NCBI GenBank assembly: GCA_002389995.1
Contig: DGRR01000201.1
Span: 1 to 5,358 of the forward strand
Direction: 5' to 3'
Source of the DNA: Ruminococcus sp. UBA4383
GTDB lineage: Bacteria; Bacillota; Clostridia; Oscillospirales; Ruminococcaceae
DNA: 5,358 nucleotides
Part shown: positions 1-5,358 of the stretch, in pieces
How the letters are laid out: every line of letters begins with the position of its first letter
Position numbering within the stretch: the stretch's first letter is position 1
Made by a program: the position numbers and the translations under genes
Notes under the pieces: generated by a model
Told to the model about the DNA's origin: nothing
The model's input: only the letters and a program-made list of their open reading frames with translations
The model's database searches: none

Positions 1-80
1 CAAATTTTCGCCATTGAGCCTTGACTATTCACTCACTTCATTTCATTACGTTCGTTCATACGTCAAGGGCGAAAATTTTC
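1..80. repeat. Imperfect hairpin repeat, copy 1, downstream of rseP
   Basis: The left arm (2-17) and right arm (63-78) are complementary over 16 bases with a single mismatch at 13/67. A second register is also possible: CCTTGAC (19-25) with GTCAAGG (62-68) plus the outer 10 bp (2-11 with 69-78), leaving seven bases unpaired. The loop is made of short TTCA, CTCA and TTCG words, so the minus strand is purine-rich there. The core TTGAGCCTTGA (14-24) is identical to 1304-1314 in copy 2, and TTCACTC (28-34) and CGTTCA...TCAAGGG (53-69) also recur there. The element touches the window edge, so its true left end may lie outside. Bases 81-90 separate it from the AT palindrome. No gene is seen in 1-126. 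Confidence 0.7.
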
Positions 81-90
81 CTCTTGTTTA

Positions 91-137
91 ATGCATAATT
101 CATAATTAAGAATTATGCATTATGAATTATGAATTAT
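91..137. repeat. AT-only palindromic repeat overlapping the rseP 3' end
   Basis: ATGCATAATT (91-100) and AATTATGCAT (111-120) form a perfect 10-bp inverted repeat with a 10-nt loop. A second pairing is possible between CATAATTCATAAT (94-106) and ATTATGAATTATG (119-131). The unit ATTATGA is also repeated in tandem at 119-132. The repeat runs into rseP and encodes its stop codon (127-129) and its last residues. The stem is not followed by a T tract on the transcribed strand, so it is not a canonical terminator. It resembles short AT-rich dispersed repeats found between genes in many bacteria, but copy number cannot be judged here. Confidence 0.65.
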
Positions 138-1206
138 TTATAAGTCTTGCTATATCGTTGTATGTTGCGAGTATCATTATTCCAAAAAGCAGAACCATTC
201 CCGCAAGATGCACATATCCTTCATGCTCAGGCTTTACGGGTTTTCTGCGTATAAGTTCTATGAAACAGAATACAAGCCTTCCTCCGTCAAGTCCGGGAAT
301 GGGCAGAAGATTGAATATTCCGAGGTTTATTGTTATAAGTGCTGTCATATACACAAGATTGAATATTGCATCTTCTGTATTTTCGCTCTGTTCAGTTGTT
401 TCGTTTATTGCGGAAACAACACCGACAGGTCCTGAAACTTCATCTTTGCTTAATTTTCCAGTTACAAGCTGTTTGAGTGACATTCCCACAAGATGACCCA
501 TTGACATGAAAACATCTCCCGAACCCTTTATAACTGTAAGCGGAGTTTTTTCCTTGTATACAAGTCCGAAATCAAGCATACCTCCGTTGCTTTCGGGGTG
601 GGAATTGTGAAATCTCACGTTGCTGAATGTCAGCTTTTCGCTGTTTCTCTTAACTACAACTTCATGCTCAGTATCCTGCATAGTACCAAACATATAGCTT
701 AAATCAATAACGCTGAAAATTCTTGTTCCGTCAATTGATATTATTATGTCGCCCTTTTCAAGTCCTGCGTCATGGCTTGCGGAATAATAAGTAACTGAAT
801 CATCATCATTTCTTACACCGCTGAAACCGCTTATCTGCGTAGTAGGTACTTCATCATACATAAGAATCATAACCGTCACCATGACAAATCCAAGCACGAA
901 ATTCATAAAAGCACCTGCGGCAAGAACAATCATTCTTTTCCAGAGTTTTGCACTTCTGAAACTTCTGCTGCTGTCCTCTGAACCGTCAGGGGTGCTGTCC
1001 TCGCCCTCCATAGCGCAGTAACCGCCCAGCGGCAAGGCACGGAGTGAATACATTGTTTCGCCCTTTTGTTTCTGGACGATTTTAGGTCCCATTCCGACAG
1101 AAAATTCCAGAACCTTTATTCCGCTGAGTTTTGCACATACAAAATGACCAAATTCATGGACAGTGACAATCAGTCCGAAAATAATAAGTGCAATAATAAT
1201 ACCCAT
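127..1206 (-). CDS. rseP: RseP/RasP-type site-2 intramembrane zinc metalloprotease
   Basis: This M50-family protease cuts membrane proteins within the bilayer, typically anti-sigma factors or leftover signal peptides after a first cut. At 359 residues it is a little short for the family, with one PDZ domain. The first membrane helix carries the zinc motif HEFGH (17-21). The PLGGY segment (59-63) and the AAGAFMNF helix (96-103, running to about 116) follow. The PDZ domain includes GLEKGDIIISIDG (148-160). GPVGVV (259-264) precedes the second catalytic segment NLLPIPGLDGG (299-309), whose Asp307 is the third zinc ligand, and a last helix lies near 332-349. The start has AAAGGAAA (1212-1219) upstream. 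The last residues (INNS) and the stop lie in an AT-rich repeat just after the conserved NDIARL end. The substrate cannot be told from the window. Confidence 0.96.
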   Translation of the reverse strand: MGIIIALIIFGLIVTVHEFGHFVCAKLSGIKVLEFSVGMGPKIVQKQKGETMYSLRALPLGGYCAMEGEDSTPDGSEDSSRSFRSAKLWKRMIVLAAGAFMNFVLGFVMVTVMILMYDEVPTTQISGFSGVRNDDDSVTYYSASHDAGLEKGDIIISIDGTRIFSVIDLSYMFGTMQDTEHEVVVKRNSEKLTFSNVRFHNSHPESNGGMLDFGLVYKEKTPLTVIKGSGDVFMSMGHLVGMSLKQLVTGKLSKDEVSGPVGVVSAINETTEQSENTEDAIFNLVYMTALITINLGIFNLLPIPGLDGGRLVFCFIELIRRKPVKPEHEGYVHLAGMVLLFGIMILATYNDIARLINNS

Positions 1207-1286
1207 GTAAATTTCCTTTCTTATATTATTTATAAATCAAAATTTAAAATTCTAATCATACAAATTCTTAACTTATTATCCTGAAT

Positions 1287-1376
1287 GGGGGGAACGCCGC
1301 CCTTTGAGCCTTGAATCTCCGTTCACTCCGCTGCGCTGCGTTCACTCCCGATTCAAGGGGGTGGCTTTTCCCCCCC
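1287..1376. repeat. Imperfect hairpin repeat, copy 2, between dxr and rseP
   Basis: This long inverted repeat occupies most of the 200-nt dxr-rseP spacer. The inner stem CCTTGAATC (1309-1317) pairs perfectly with GATTCAAGG (1350-1358). The outer arms, 1287-1302 and 1359-1376, are complementary apart from a few mismatches or bulges and end in G6 opposite a C run. Between inner and outer stem on the left is an unpaired TTTGAG. The 32-nt loop holds a direct repeat CGTTCACTCC (1320-1329 and 1339-1348) around a GC-rich CGCTGCG core. It shares TTGAGCCTTGA, TTCACTC and CGTTCA...TCAAGGG with the element at 1-80, in the same orientation. Right of it (1377-1390) is a C-rich run ending in five T. There is no T tract after the stem on the transcribed (minus) strand, so it does not look like a standard terminator of dxr. 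Confidence 0.75.
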
Positions 1377-1406
1377 AAGCCCCCCTTTTTAATTCTACTC
1401 TAAGCC

Positions 1407-2558
1407 TTAATAAATTTTGATTTTACCAATCACATATTCTCTTGCCTTTTTATCGGCAGCGGAAACATCATCATATGATTTTATTTCGGAATACTCAAAT
1501 TCATCAAGCACTGACGAAACTATCTCCCCTATATCTATGAATTTTATCTCGTCATTGAGAAAAGCCCTTACAGCCTCCTCATTTGCGGAATTTACAAGAC
1601 AGGGATATGCTCCGCCACGCTTTATGGCTTCAATTGCCGCACCAAGACATTTAAAAGTCTCAATATCGGGCTTTTCAAAGGTAAGTTTTCCGTAATCTGT
1701 GAGAGACAGCGATCTTGTGGGACATTCCAGTCTGTCGGGATAGAGAAGTGCATACTGTATCGGAATTTTCATATCAGGCACGCCCATCTGTGCGATTACC
1801 GAATAATCGTTGTATTCAACTGCTGAATGTACAACACTCTGACGGTGTACAACAATTTCTATCTGTTCGGGTTTCAGGTCAAAAAGCCACTTAGCCTCGA
1901 TAAATTCAAGCCCCTTGTTCATAAGTGTTGCGGAATCTATGGTAATTTTGCTTCCCATTTCCCAGTTGGGGTGTTTAAGAGCCTGTTCCTTTGTTACGTT
2001 TTTCAGTTCTTCATAGGATTTACCGAAAAACGGTCCTCCTGAAGCGGTGAGTATCATTTTTCTGAGCTGCTGACGCTTATTGCCCTGCAAGCACTGGAAT
2101 ACTGCGGAATGTTCGCTGTCAATGGGATATATTTTAACATTTTTCTCTTTTGCAAGGCTCATGACAAGCTGACCGCCTGCGACAAGAGTTTCCTTGTTTG
2201 CGAGTGCAACGTCTTTTCCTGCATTTATAGCCGTAAGAGTCGGGAGAAGTCCTACCATTCCGACAACGGAATTTAAAACGATGTCATTTTCCTGTAATGA
2301 TGCGATTTCGCATAAGCCCTCCATACCGCAGAGAATTTTGATATCCGTATCTGCAAGACGCTGTTTCATTTCGTCATATTTTTTATCATTATATATACAC
2401 ACATATGAAACATTGAATTTCCTTGCCTGCTGTTCAAGAAGCTGAGTATTTCCGTATGCCGAAAGTGCGATTACATCAAAGCCGTGTTTTTCGCATACTT
2501 CAAGGGACTGAGTGCCGATTGAGCCTGTTGAGCCGAGCAGGGATATTTTTCTGTTCAT
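1407..2558 (-). CDS. dxr: 1-deoxy-D-xylulose 5-phosphate reductoisomerase
   Basis: Dxr (IspC) converts DXP to 2-C-methyl-D-erythritol 4-phosphate with NADPH, the first committed step of the MEP route to IPP and DMAPP, and is the known target of fosmidomycin. The 383 residues match the family (E. coli 398). The NADPH-binding GSTGSIGTQSL lies at 9-19 and ANKETLV at 120-126. Metal ligands are Asp147 and Glu149 in PIDSEHSA (145-152), with Glu218 in MNKGLEFIEAKW (213-224). Ser173 in ASGGP and His196 in KHPNW are the substrate-closing residues. VVHRQSVVHSAVEYND (236-251) and NSANEEAV (323-330) are also conserved, so all key residues are present. The start has AAAAGGGGG (2566-2574) 7 nt upstream, a G-rich Shine-Dalgarno variant. 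It is cotranscribed with cdsA unless the spacer hairpin stops RNA polymerase; no clear promoter of its own was seen. Confidence 0.98.
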   Translation of the reverse strand: MNRKISLLGSTGSIGTQSLEVCEKHGFDVIALSAYGNTQLLEQQARKFNVSYVCIYNDKKYDEMKQRLADTDIKILCGMEGLCEIASLQENDIVLNSVVGMVGLLPTLTAINAGKDVALANKETLVAGGQLVMSLAKEKNVKIYPIDSEHSAVFQCLQGNKRQQLRKMILTASGGPFFGKSYEELKNVTKEQALKHPNWEMGSKITIDSATLMNKGLEFIEAKWLFDLKPEQIEIVVHRQSVVHSAVEYNDYSVIAQMGVPDMKIPIQYALLYPDRLECPTRSLSLTDYGKLTFEKPDIETFKCLGAAIEAIKRGGAYPCLVNSANEEAVRAFLNDEIKFIDIGEIVSSVLDEFEYSEIKSYDDVSAADKKAREYVIGKIKIY

Positions 2559-2634
2559 ATATTTTCCCCCTTTTGTTTTAAAAAATTCTGTTGATTTACT
2601 GAAATTTATATGAAAATCCTGCTGATAAAATGCG

Positions 2635-2672
2635 AAAGGGACTACCCGTAAAATAAACGTTTAGTCTCCTTT
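2635..2672 (-). other. Hairpin in the cdsA-dxr spacer
   Basis: On the plus strand AAAGGGACT (2635-2643) pairs with AGTCTCCTTT (2663-2672): nine base pairs with one bulged base and a 19-nt loop. It begins ten bases after the cdsA stop codon. On the transcribed strand the bases after the stem are CGCATTTTATC, which hold only a short T stretch, so it is a weak candidate for a partial terminator, processing site or 3'-end protector rather than a clear intrinsic terminator. The rest of the 123-nt spacer is AT-rich, with the dxr ribosome binding site at its end. Confidence 0.4.
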
Positions 2673-2681
2673 CCTGAAATA

Positions 2682-3524
2682 TTAATTAAGACGCATTTCA
2701 CCGAGTATCAACGATATGAACGCATAAAAAGTAGGTGCTACAAACAATACGCTGTCAAATCTGTCCATCATTCCGCCGTGTCCGGGCATTATATTTCCGT
2801 AGTCCTTGAAACCTATCTGACGCTTTATCATAGATGCTGACAAGTCGCCTATTGTTCCGACAACTCCGCATACTGCCCCTGCAAGAGCCATTACAAGGCA
2901 GGCTGATACTTTCGGAAGGGAATGTTCGGGAGCGAAAAAATTTGAATAGACTATATCTATTGCAACGAATATCACTGCATCTGTAACTATTCCGCCTATA
3001 AAGCCTTCAATTGTTTTTTTCGGGCTGATTTCGGGACAGAGTTTATGTTTTCCGATTGCAACGCCTGTGAAATATGCGCCTGAATCCGCAAGCCATGCTC
3101 CGCCAAGTCCGAGTATAAGGAAAAGCAGTCCGTGTGACTCGCTGTAACGGTCAAGCTTTACGATTGTTGTCATTGAATATGGAATCAGAAGCATACACGC
3201 AAGACTGAACATTATCTGGTCATATTTATAGGTCTTGTGGTTTCTCAGCCATGTGAGAAAGACAACAAATACTGCCGCAAGATTTATCGGAAATACATAT
3301 TTTTCCATATCAAGCCCGTAAAGTATCGGAACACTTATACCGCCAAGTTCAACTGCACAGAGTACGGGTATACAGTCATGCATTTTGACTGCCCTTAAAA
3401 GCTCATACAGCATTATTATAACAATTGCGGCAACGGCTATCGGGAGAACTATTGTTTTATGAAAAGCAAGCACAGCAAATAATATTACAAGTCCGACCGC
3501 AGACGAAATTATACGGGTCCGCAT
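2682..3524 (-). CDS. cdsA: Phosphatidate cytidylyltransferase (CDP-diacylglycerol synthase)
   Basis: CdsA is an integral membrane enzyme that makes CDP-diacylglycerol from CTP and phosphatidic acid, the branch point for phosphatidylglycerol, cardiolipin and related lipids. The 280 residues are typical in length. Hydrophobic segments fill the N-terminal two thirds (for example about 8-42, 50-70, 77-93 and 104-120). LADSGAYFTG (145-154) and SPKKTIEG (167-174) are family motifs. The C-terminal signature runs from Ser231 to Asp257 and fits the PROSITE CTP_transf_1 pattern: SxxKR, then KD (240-241), PGHGG (247-251) and MDRFD (253-257), with the metal-binding acidic residues intact. The ATG shares its A with the uppS stop (TAATG), and a strong GGAGG lies inside the end of uppS. 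A 123-nt gap with a hairpin separates it from dxr downstream. Confidence 0.97.
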   Translation of the reverse strand: MRTRIISSAVGLVILFAVLAFHKTIVLPIAVAAIVIIMLYELLRAVKMHDCIPVLCAVELGGISVPILYGLDMEKYVFPINLAAVFVVFLTWLRNHKTYKYDQIMFSLACMLLIPYSMTTIVKLDRYSESHGLLFLILGLGGAWLADSGAYFTGVAIGKHKLCPEISPKKTIEGFIGGIVTDAVIFVAIDIVYSNFFAPEHSLPKVSACLVMALAGAVCGVVGTIGDLSASMIKRQIGFKDYGNIMPGHGGMMDRFDSVLFVAPTFYAFISLILGEMRLN

Positions 3525-4267
3525 TACACACCTCCGAAACGTCGCTGTCTGCCTGCATATTCAATTAAAGCCTTGTCAAGTTCATCAGGTGAAAAATCGG
3601 GCCATAATATATTTGTGAAATAATATTCCGCATATGCACACTGCCATATAAGATAGTTGGAAAGGCGCATTTCCCCGCTTGGACGGATAACTAAATCAAC
3701 ATCGGGATAGCCTGCTGTATACAGATTTTCCGATATGGAATCTTCTGTTATGTCATCGGGTGAAATTTCGCCGTCCTTAACCTTTTGTGCAAGGATTTTG
3801 GCGGCATGGGCTATATCGTCCCTGCCACCGTAGTTTGCGGCAAGCATGAGTGTCATTTCCTTGCAGTCTTTTGTTTCGTCCTCAATTTTCAGCATTTTCT
3901 GCTGAATATCCTCATCAAAAGCGTCTTTACTGCCGAGGAATACCATTCTTGTATTTTCTGTAAGGAGTTCCCTTACATCATCGAGATATTCACGGAAAAT
4001 ATTCATTATAGCCTGAACCTCGTCACGGGGACGCTGCCAGTTTTCGGTTGAAAATGCATAGAAAGAGATATTCTGCAAACCTACATCTTTACAGTGGCGG
4101 ACTATTTTTCTGAAAGTCTTTGCGCCCTCCCTGTGACCGAAAGGACGGGGCAGACCACGCTTTTTAGCCCATCTGCCGTTGCCGTCCATGATAAAGCCGA
4201 CGTGTTTCGGGAGATTTTCGGGGAGAATTATTTCAGACTGTTCGCCTTTTTTTTTGAATAAAGCCAT
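3524..4267 (-). CDS. uppS: Undecaprenyl diphosphate synthase (cis-prenyltransferase)
   Basis: UppS condenses farnesyl diphosphate with eight isopentenyl diphosphates to give C55 undecaprenyl diphosphate, the lipid carrier for peptidoglycan and other surface polymers. At 247 residues it has the normal family length. Motifs are HVGFIMDGNGRWAKKRG (22-38) with the catalytic Asp28, GHREGAK (44-50), YAFSTENW (70-77), NYGGRDD (145-151) and the diphosphate and IPP binding block RPSGEMRLSN (195-204) followed by WPDF (222-225). The first 20 residues are a short variable extension common in Firmicutes. Codons 5-7 are a run of nine A (Lys-Lys-Lys), a possible slippage site: gain or loss of one base leads to a stop within a few codons. 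AAGGAG precedes the start by 4 nt. The gene starts 8 nt after frr, and its TAA shares one base with the cdsA ATG. The product uses isoprenoid units from the pathway fed by dxr in the same cluster. Confidence 0.98.
   Translation of the reverse strand: MALFKKKGEQSEIILPENLPKHVGFIMDGNGRWAKKRGLPRPFGHREGAKTFRKIVRHCKDVGLQNISFYAFSTENWQRPRDEVQAIMNIFREYLDDVRELLTENTRMVFLGSKDAFDEDIQQKMLKIEDETKDCKEMTLMLAANYGGRDDIAHAAKILAQKVKDGEISPDDITEDSISENLYTAGYPDVDLVIRPSGEMRLSNYLIWQCAYAEYYFTNILWPDFSPDELDKALIEYAGRQRRFGGV
3531..3535 (-). promoter_or_regulatory. Ribosome binding site of cdsA inside the uppS coding end
   Basis: GGAGG on the minus strand encodes the Gly-Gly of the uppS C-terminus (RRFGGV) and sits 6 nt before the cdsA ATG at 3524. 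The stop of uppS and the start of cdsA overlap as TAATG. This arrangement usually gives stop-start translational coupling. Confidence 0.85.
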
Positions 4268-4271
4268 ATTT

Positions 4272-4277
4272 CTCCTT
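4272..4277 (-). promoter_or_regulatory. Ribosome binding site of uppS overlapping the frr stop
   Basis: AAGGAG on the minus strand lies 4 nt before the uppS ATG. Its first two A bases are the last two bases of the frr TAA stop at 4276-4278. A ribosome ending frr therefore covers this site, which suggests translational coupling (inference). Confidence 0.8.
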
Positions 4278-4830
4278 ATACTGTCATGATTTCCTTTTCT
4301 TTGTCGGACACTGCCTTGTCTGCATCAGAGCAGAATTTGTCTGTAATGTCCTGAACTTTCTTTTCGCAGTCTTTAAGGTCATCTTCTGTTATTTCGGAAT
4401 TTTTCTTCATAGCCTTCAACTTGTCCATAGTATCACGGCGGATTGAGCGGACAGCAACTTTGCATTCCTCACCGAGTTTCTTTACAGTCTTGCAGAGTTC
4501 CTTACGTCTTTCCTCTGTAAGCTGGGGGAAAGCAAGGCGGATAACATTTCCGTCATTTGTGGGGTTTATGCCTATGTCGGAAGCCTGAATAGCCTTTTCG
4601 ATGAGTTTGAGAGTGGATTTGTCCCAAGGCTGGATAACGAGGATTCTTGCTTCTGATACGGAAATTGCAGCCATCTGGTTTATGGGAGTGGGAGTGCCGT
4701 AATATTCAACGAGTACCTTGTCGAGGACTGCGGGATTTGCTCTGCCTGCTCTTACTGCGGCAAATTCTTTTGACAGGGAGTTAAGGCTCTTTGTCATTTT
4801 TTCTTTCATGTGATTGATTTGTTCTTTCAT
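4276..4830 (-). CDS. frr: Ribosome recycling factor
   Basis: RRF works with EF-G to split the post-termination ribosome so that subunits can be reused. The 184 residues match the family length of about 185. Motifs in order are AVRAGRANPAVLDKV (25-39), VEYYGTPTPINQ (41-52) in the flexible second domain, PWDKS (68-72), LTEERRKEL (104-112) and AVRSIRRD (126-133), whose arginine pair at 131-132 covers the ribosome-binding arginine known from E. coli RRF. The rest is charged and helical, as expected of the three-helix bundle. Met1 is chosen over Met8 because only Met1 has a Shine-Dalgarno sequence (AAAGGAA, 4839-4845). The nine bases ATGAAAGAA occur at both Mets. The gene lies 18 nt after pyrH, and its TAA stop overlaps the uppS ribosome binding site, so it is almost certainly cotranscribed with both. 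Confidence 0.98.
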   Translation of the reverse strand: MKEQINHMKEKMTKSLNSLSKEFAAVRAGRANPAVLDKVLVEYYGTPTPINQMAAISVSEARILVIQPWDKSTLKLIEKAIQASDIGINPTNDGNVIRLAFPQLTEERRKELCKTVKKLGEECKVAVRSIRRDTMDKLKAMKKNSEITEDDLKDCEKKVQDITDKFCSDADKAVSDKEKEIMTV

Positions 4831-4838
4831 GGTAAAAA

Positions 4839-4845
4839 TTCCTTT
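4839..4845 (-). promoter_or_regulatory. Ribosome binding site of frr (decides the start)
   Basis: AAAGGAA on the minus strand sits in the 18-nt pyrH-frr gap, 8 nt before the ATG at 4830. No purine-rich site precedes the second in-frame ATG at codon 8, so this site fixes the start at codon 1. Confidence 0.75.
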
Positions 4846-4848
4846 CGA

Positions 4849-5358
4849 TTAGTCTTCATATACGAGTGTTCCGACATCTTCGCCCATTATTGCATCATAG
4901 ATGTTATCGGGACGGCTGAGGTCAAACACGAGCATTTTAACTTTGTTGTCACGGCACATAGCGGCAGCGGTGCTGTCCATAACGGCAAGCCCGTTGCTTA
5001 TTACCTGACTGAAAGTGAGTTTGTCATATCTCTTTGCATCATCATATTTGTGGGGGTCTTTGTCATAAACACCGTCAACAAGTGTGGCTTTGAGGAAAAT
5101 ATCGGCATTTATCTCGACAGCTCTCAGTGAAGCTGCTGTATCCGTTGAGAAGAAGGGATTTCCCGTGCCGCAGCCGAATATGACGATTCTTCCCTTATTG
5201 AGATGACTTACAGCCTTGTTGCGGATATAGGGTTCGGCAACCTGACGCATGGTTATTGCAGTCTGGACTCTTACATCACAGCCGAGGGATTCAAGGACTT
5301 CCGCAACGGCAAGTGCATTCATGGCAGTAGCAAGCATACCGATATGGTCGGCTCTTGT
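4849..5358 (-). CDS. pyrH: UMP kinase (uridylate kinase), C-terminal part, cut by window edge
   Basis: PyrH phosphorylates UMP to UDP with ATP in the cytoplasm, the step that feeds UTP, CTP and UDP-sugar synthesis. The frame is open to the right edge, giving 169 residues that begin TRADHIGMLATAMNALA. This matches the internal region of bacterial PyrH (family about 240 residues), so roughly 70 N-terminal residues lie outside the window. The Met at 5337 is the internal Met of the GMLAT motif, not the start. Visible amino-acid-kinase-family motifs, in residues of the visible part, are FGCGTGNPFFSTDTAA (61-76), the KATLVDGVYDKDP segment (90-102) near the nucleotide site, and VMDSTAAAMCRDN (126-138). 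The family often has Ala or Gly where Cys63 stands here. It ends in TAA, 18 nt before frr, the usual pyrH-frr pairing. The identification is firm; only the 5' end is missing. Confidence 0.97.
   Translation of the reverse strand, partial: TRADHIGMLATAMNALAVAEVLESLGCDVRVQTAITMRQVAEPYIRNKAVSHLNKGRIVIFGCGTGNPFFSTDTAASLRAVEINADIFLKATLVDGVYDKDPHKYDDAKRYDKLTFSQVISNGLAVMDSTAAAMCRDNKVKMLVFDLSRPDNIYDAIMGEDVGTLVYED

Noticed and set aside
1..126. An intrinsic terminator after rseP made by either repeat.
   Set aside because: Neither stem is followed by a T tract on the minus strand within the window; the sequence past position 1 is not visible.
122..496. Plus-strand open frame opposite the end of rseP, and similar plus-strand frames at 1417-1695, 2194-2445, 3785-4051 and 4810-5130.
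   Set aside because: They lie antisense to well-identified genes, have no ribosome binding site worth noting and resemble no protein family; they are shadows.
1207..1286. A possible promoter for rseP in the AT-rich stretch just upstream.
   Set aside because: TTGTAT and TTAAGA can be paired with TATAA-like boxes only at poor spacing or with poor matches; in such AT-rich DNA this is expected by chance.
1..1376. A CRISPR array or insertion sequence made from the repeats.
   Set aside because: There are only two copies more than 1.2 kb apart with a gene between them, no regular spacers, no transposase and no clear target-site duplication.
5170..5172. Cys in the PyrH FGCGTGNPFF motif where Ala or Gly is common.
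   Set aside because: It is a small residue at a variable place in the motif and probably a normal variant; the surrounding nucleotide-binding residues are intact.
4849..5337. Reading the ATG at 5337 as the start of a short pyrH.
   Set aside because: The frame continues in the same family alignment (TRADHIG before Met) to the window edge, so the gene is cut by the window and not truncated.

Overview
The window is a single-strand block of core bacterial genes. All six genes lie on the minus strand, so transcription runs from position 5358 towards position 1, in the order pyrH (cut by the right edge), frr, uppS, cdsA, dxr, rseP. This order is a classic conserved cluster in Bacteria, usually preceded by rpsB-tsf. 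The moderately AT-rich sequence, Clostridia-like protein versions and AGGAGG-type ribosome binding sites suggest a member of the Firmicutes, probably the Clostridia (Ruminococcus/Oscillospiraceae-like). That placement comes from the look of the proteins, not from a search.

Layout from right to left: 4849-5358 UMP kinase (C-terminal 169 residues); 4276-4830 ribosome recycling factor; 3524-4267 undecaprenyl diphosphate synthase; 2682-3524 CDP-diacylglycerol synthase; 1407-2558 DXP reductoisomerase; 127-1206 RseP/RasP-type site-2 protease. The first four genes are tightly packed (gaps of 18 and 8 nt, then a 1-nt TAATG overlap). The last two are set apart by spacers of 123 nt and 200 nt. No gene is seen on the plus strand.

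The genes link ribosome recycling with envelope building. Dxr feeds the MEP pathway for isoprenoid precursors, UppS turns these into the C55 lipid carrier for cell wall synthesis, CdsA makes the CDP-diacylglycerol used for phospholipids, PyrH supplies UDP for the nucleotide pool, including UDP-sugars, and RseP cleaves membrane proteins.

The non-coding part is the more unusual one. Two long imperfect hairpin elements (1-80 and about 1287-1376) share an 11-base core and similar loop motifs, but their outer arms differ in sequence while each remains self-complementary. They look like two copies of one dispersed intergenic repeat family. A second, AT-only palindromic repeat (91-137) touches the end of rseP and supplies its stop codon and last residues. 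A smaller hairpin lies between cdsA and dxr. No new protein system is seen; the coding content is ordinary housekeeping.
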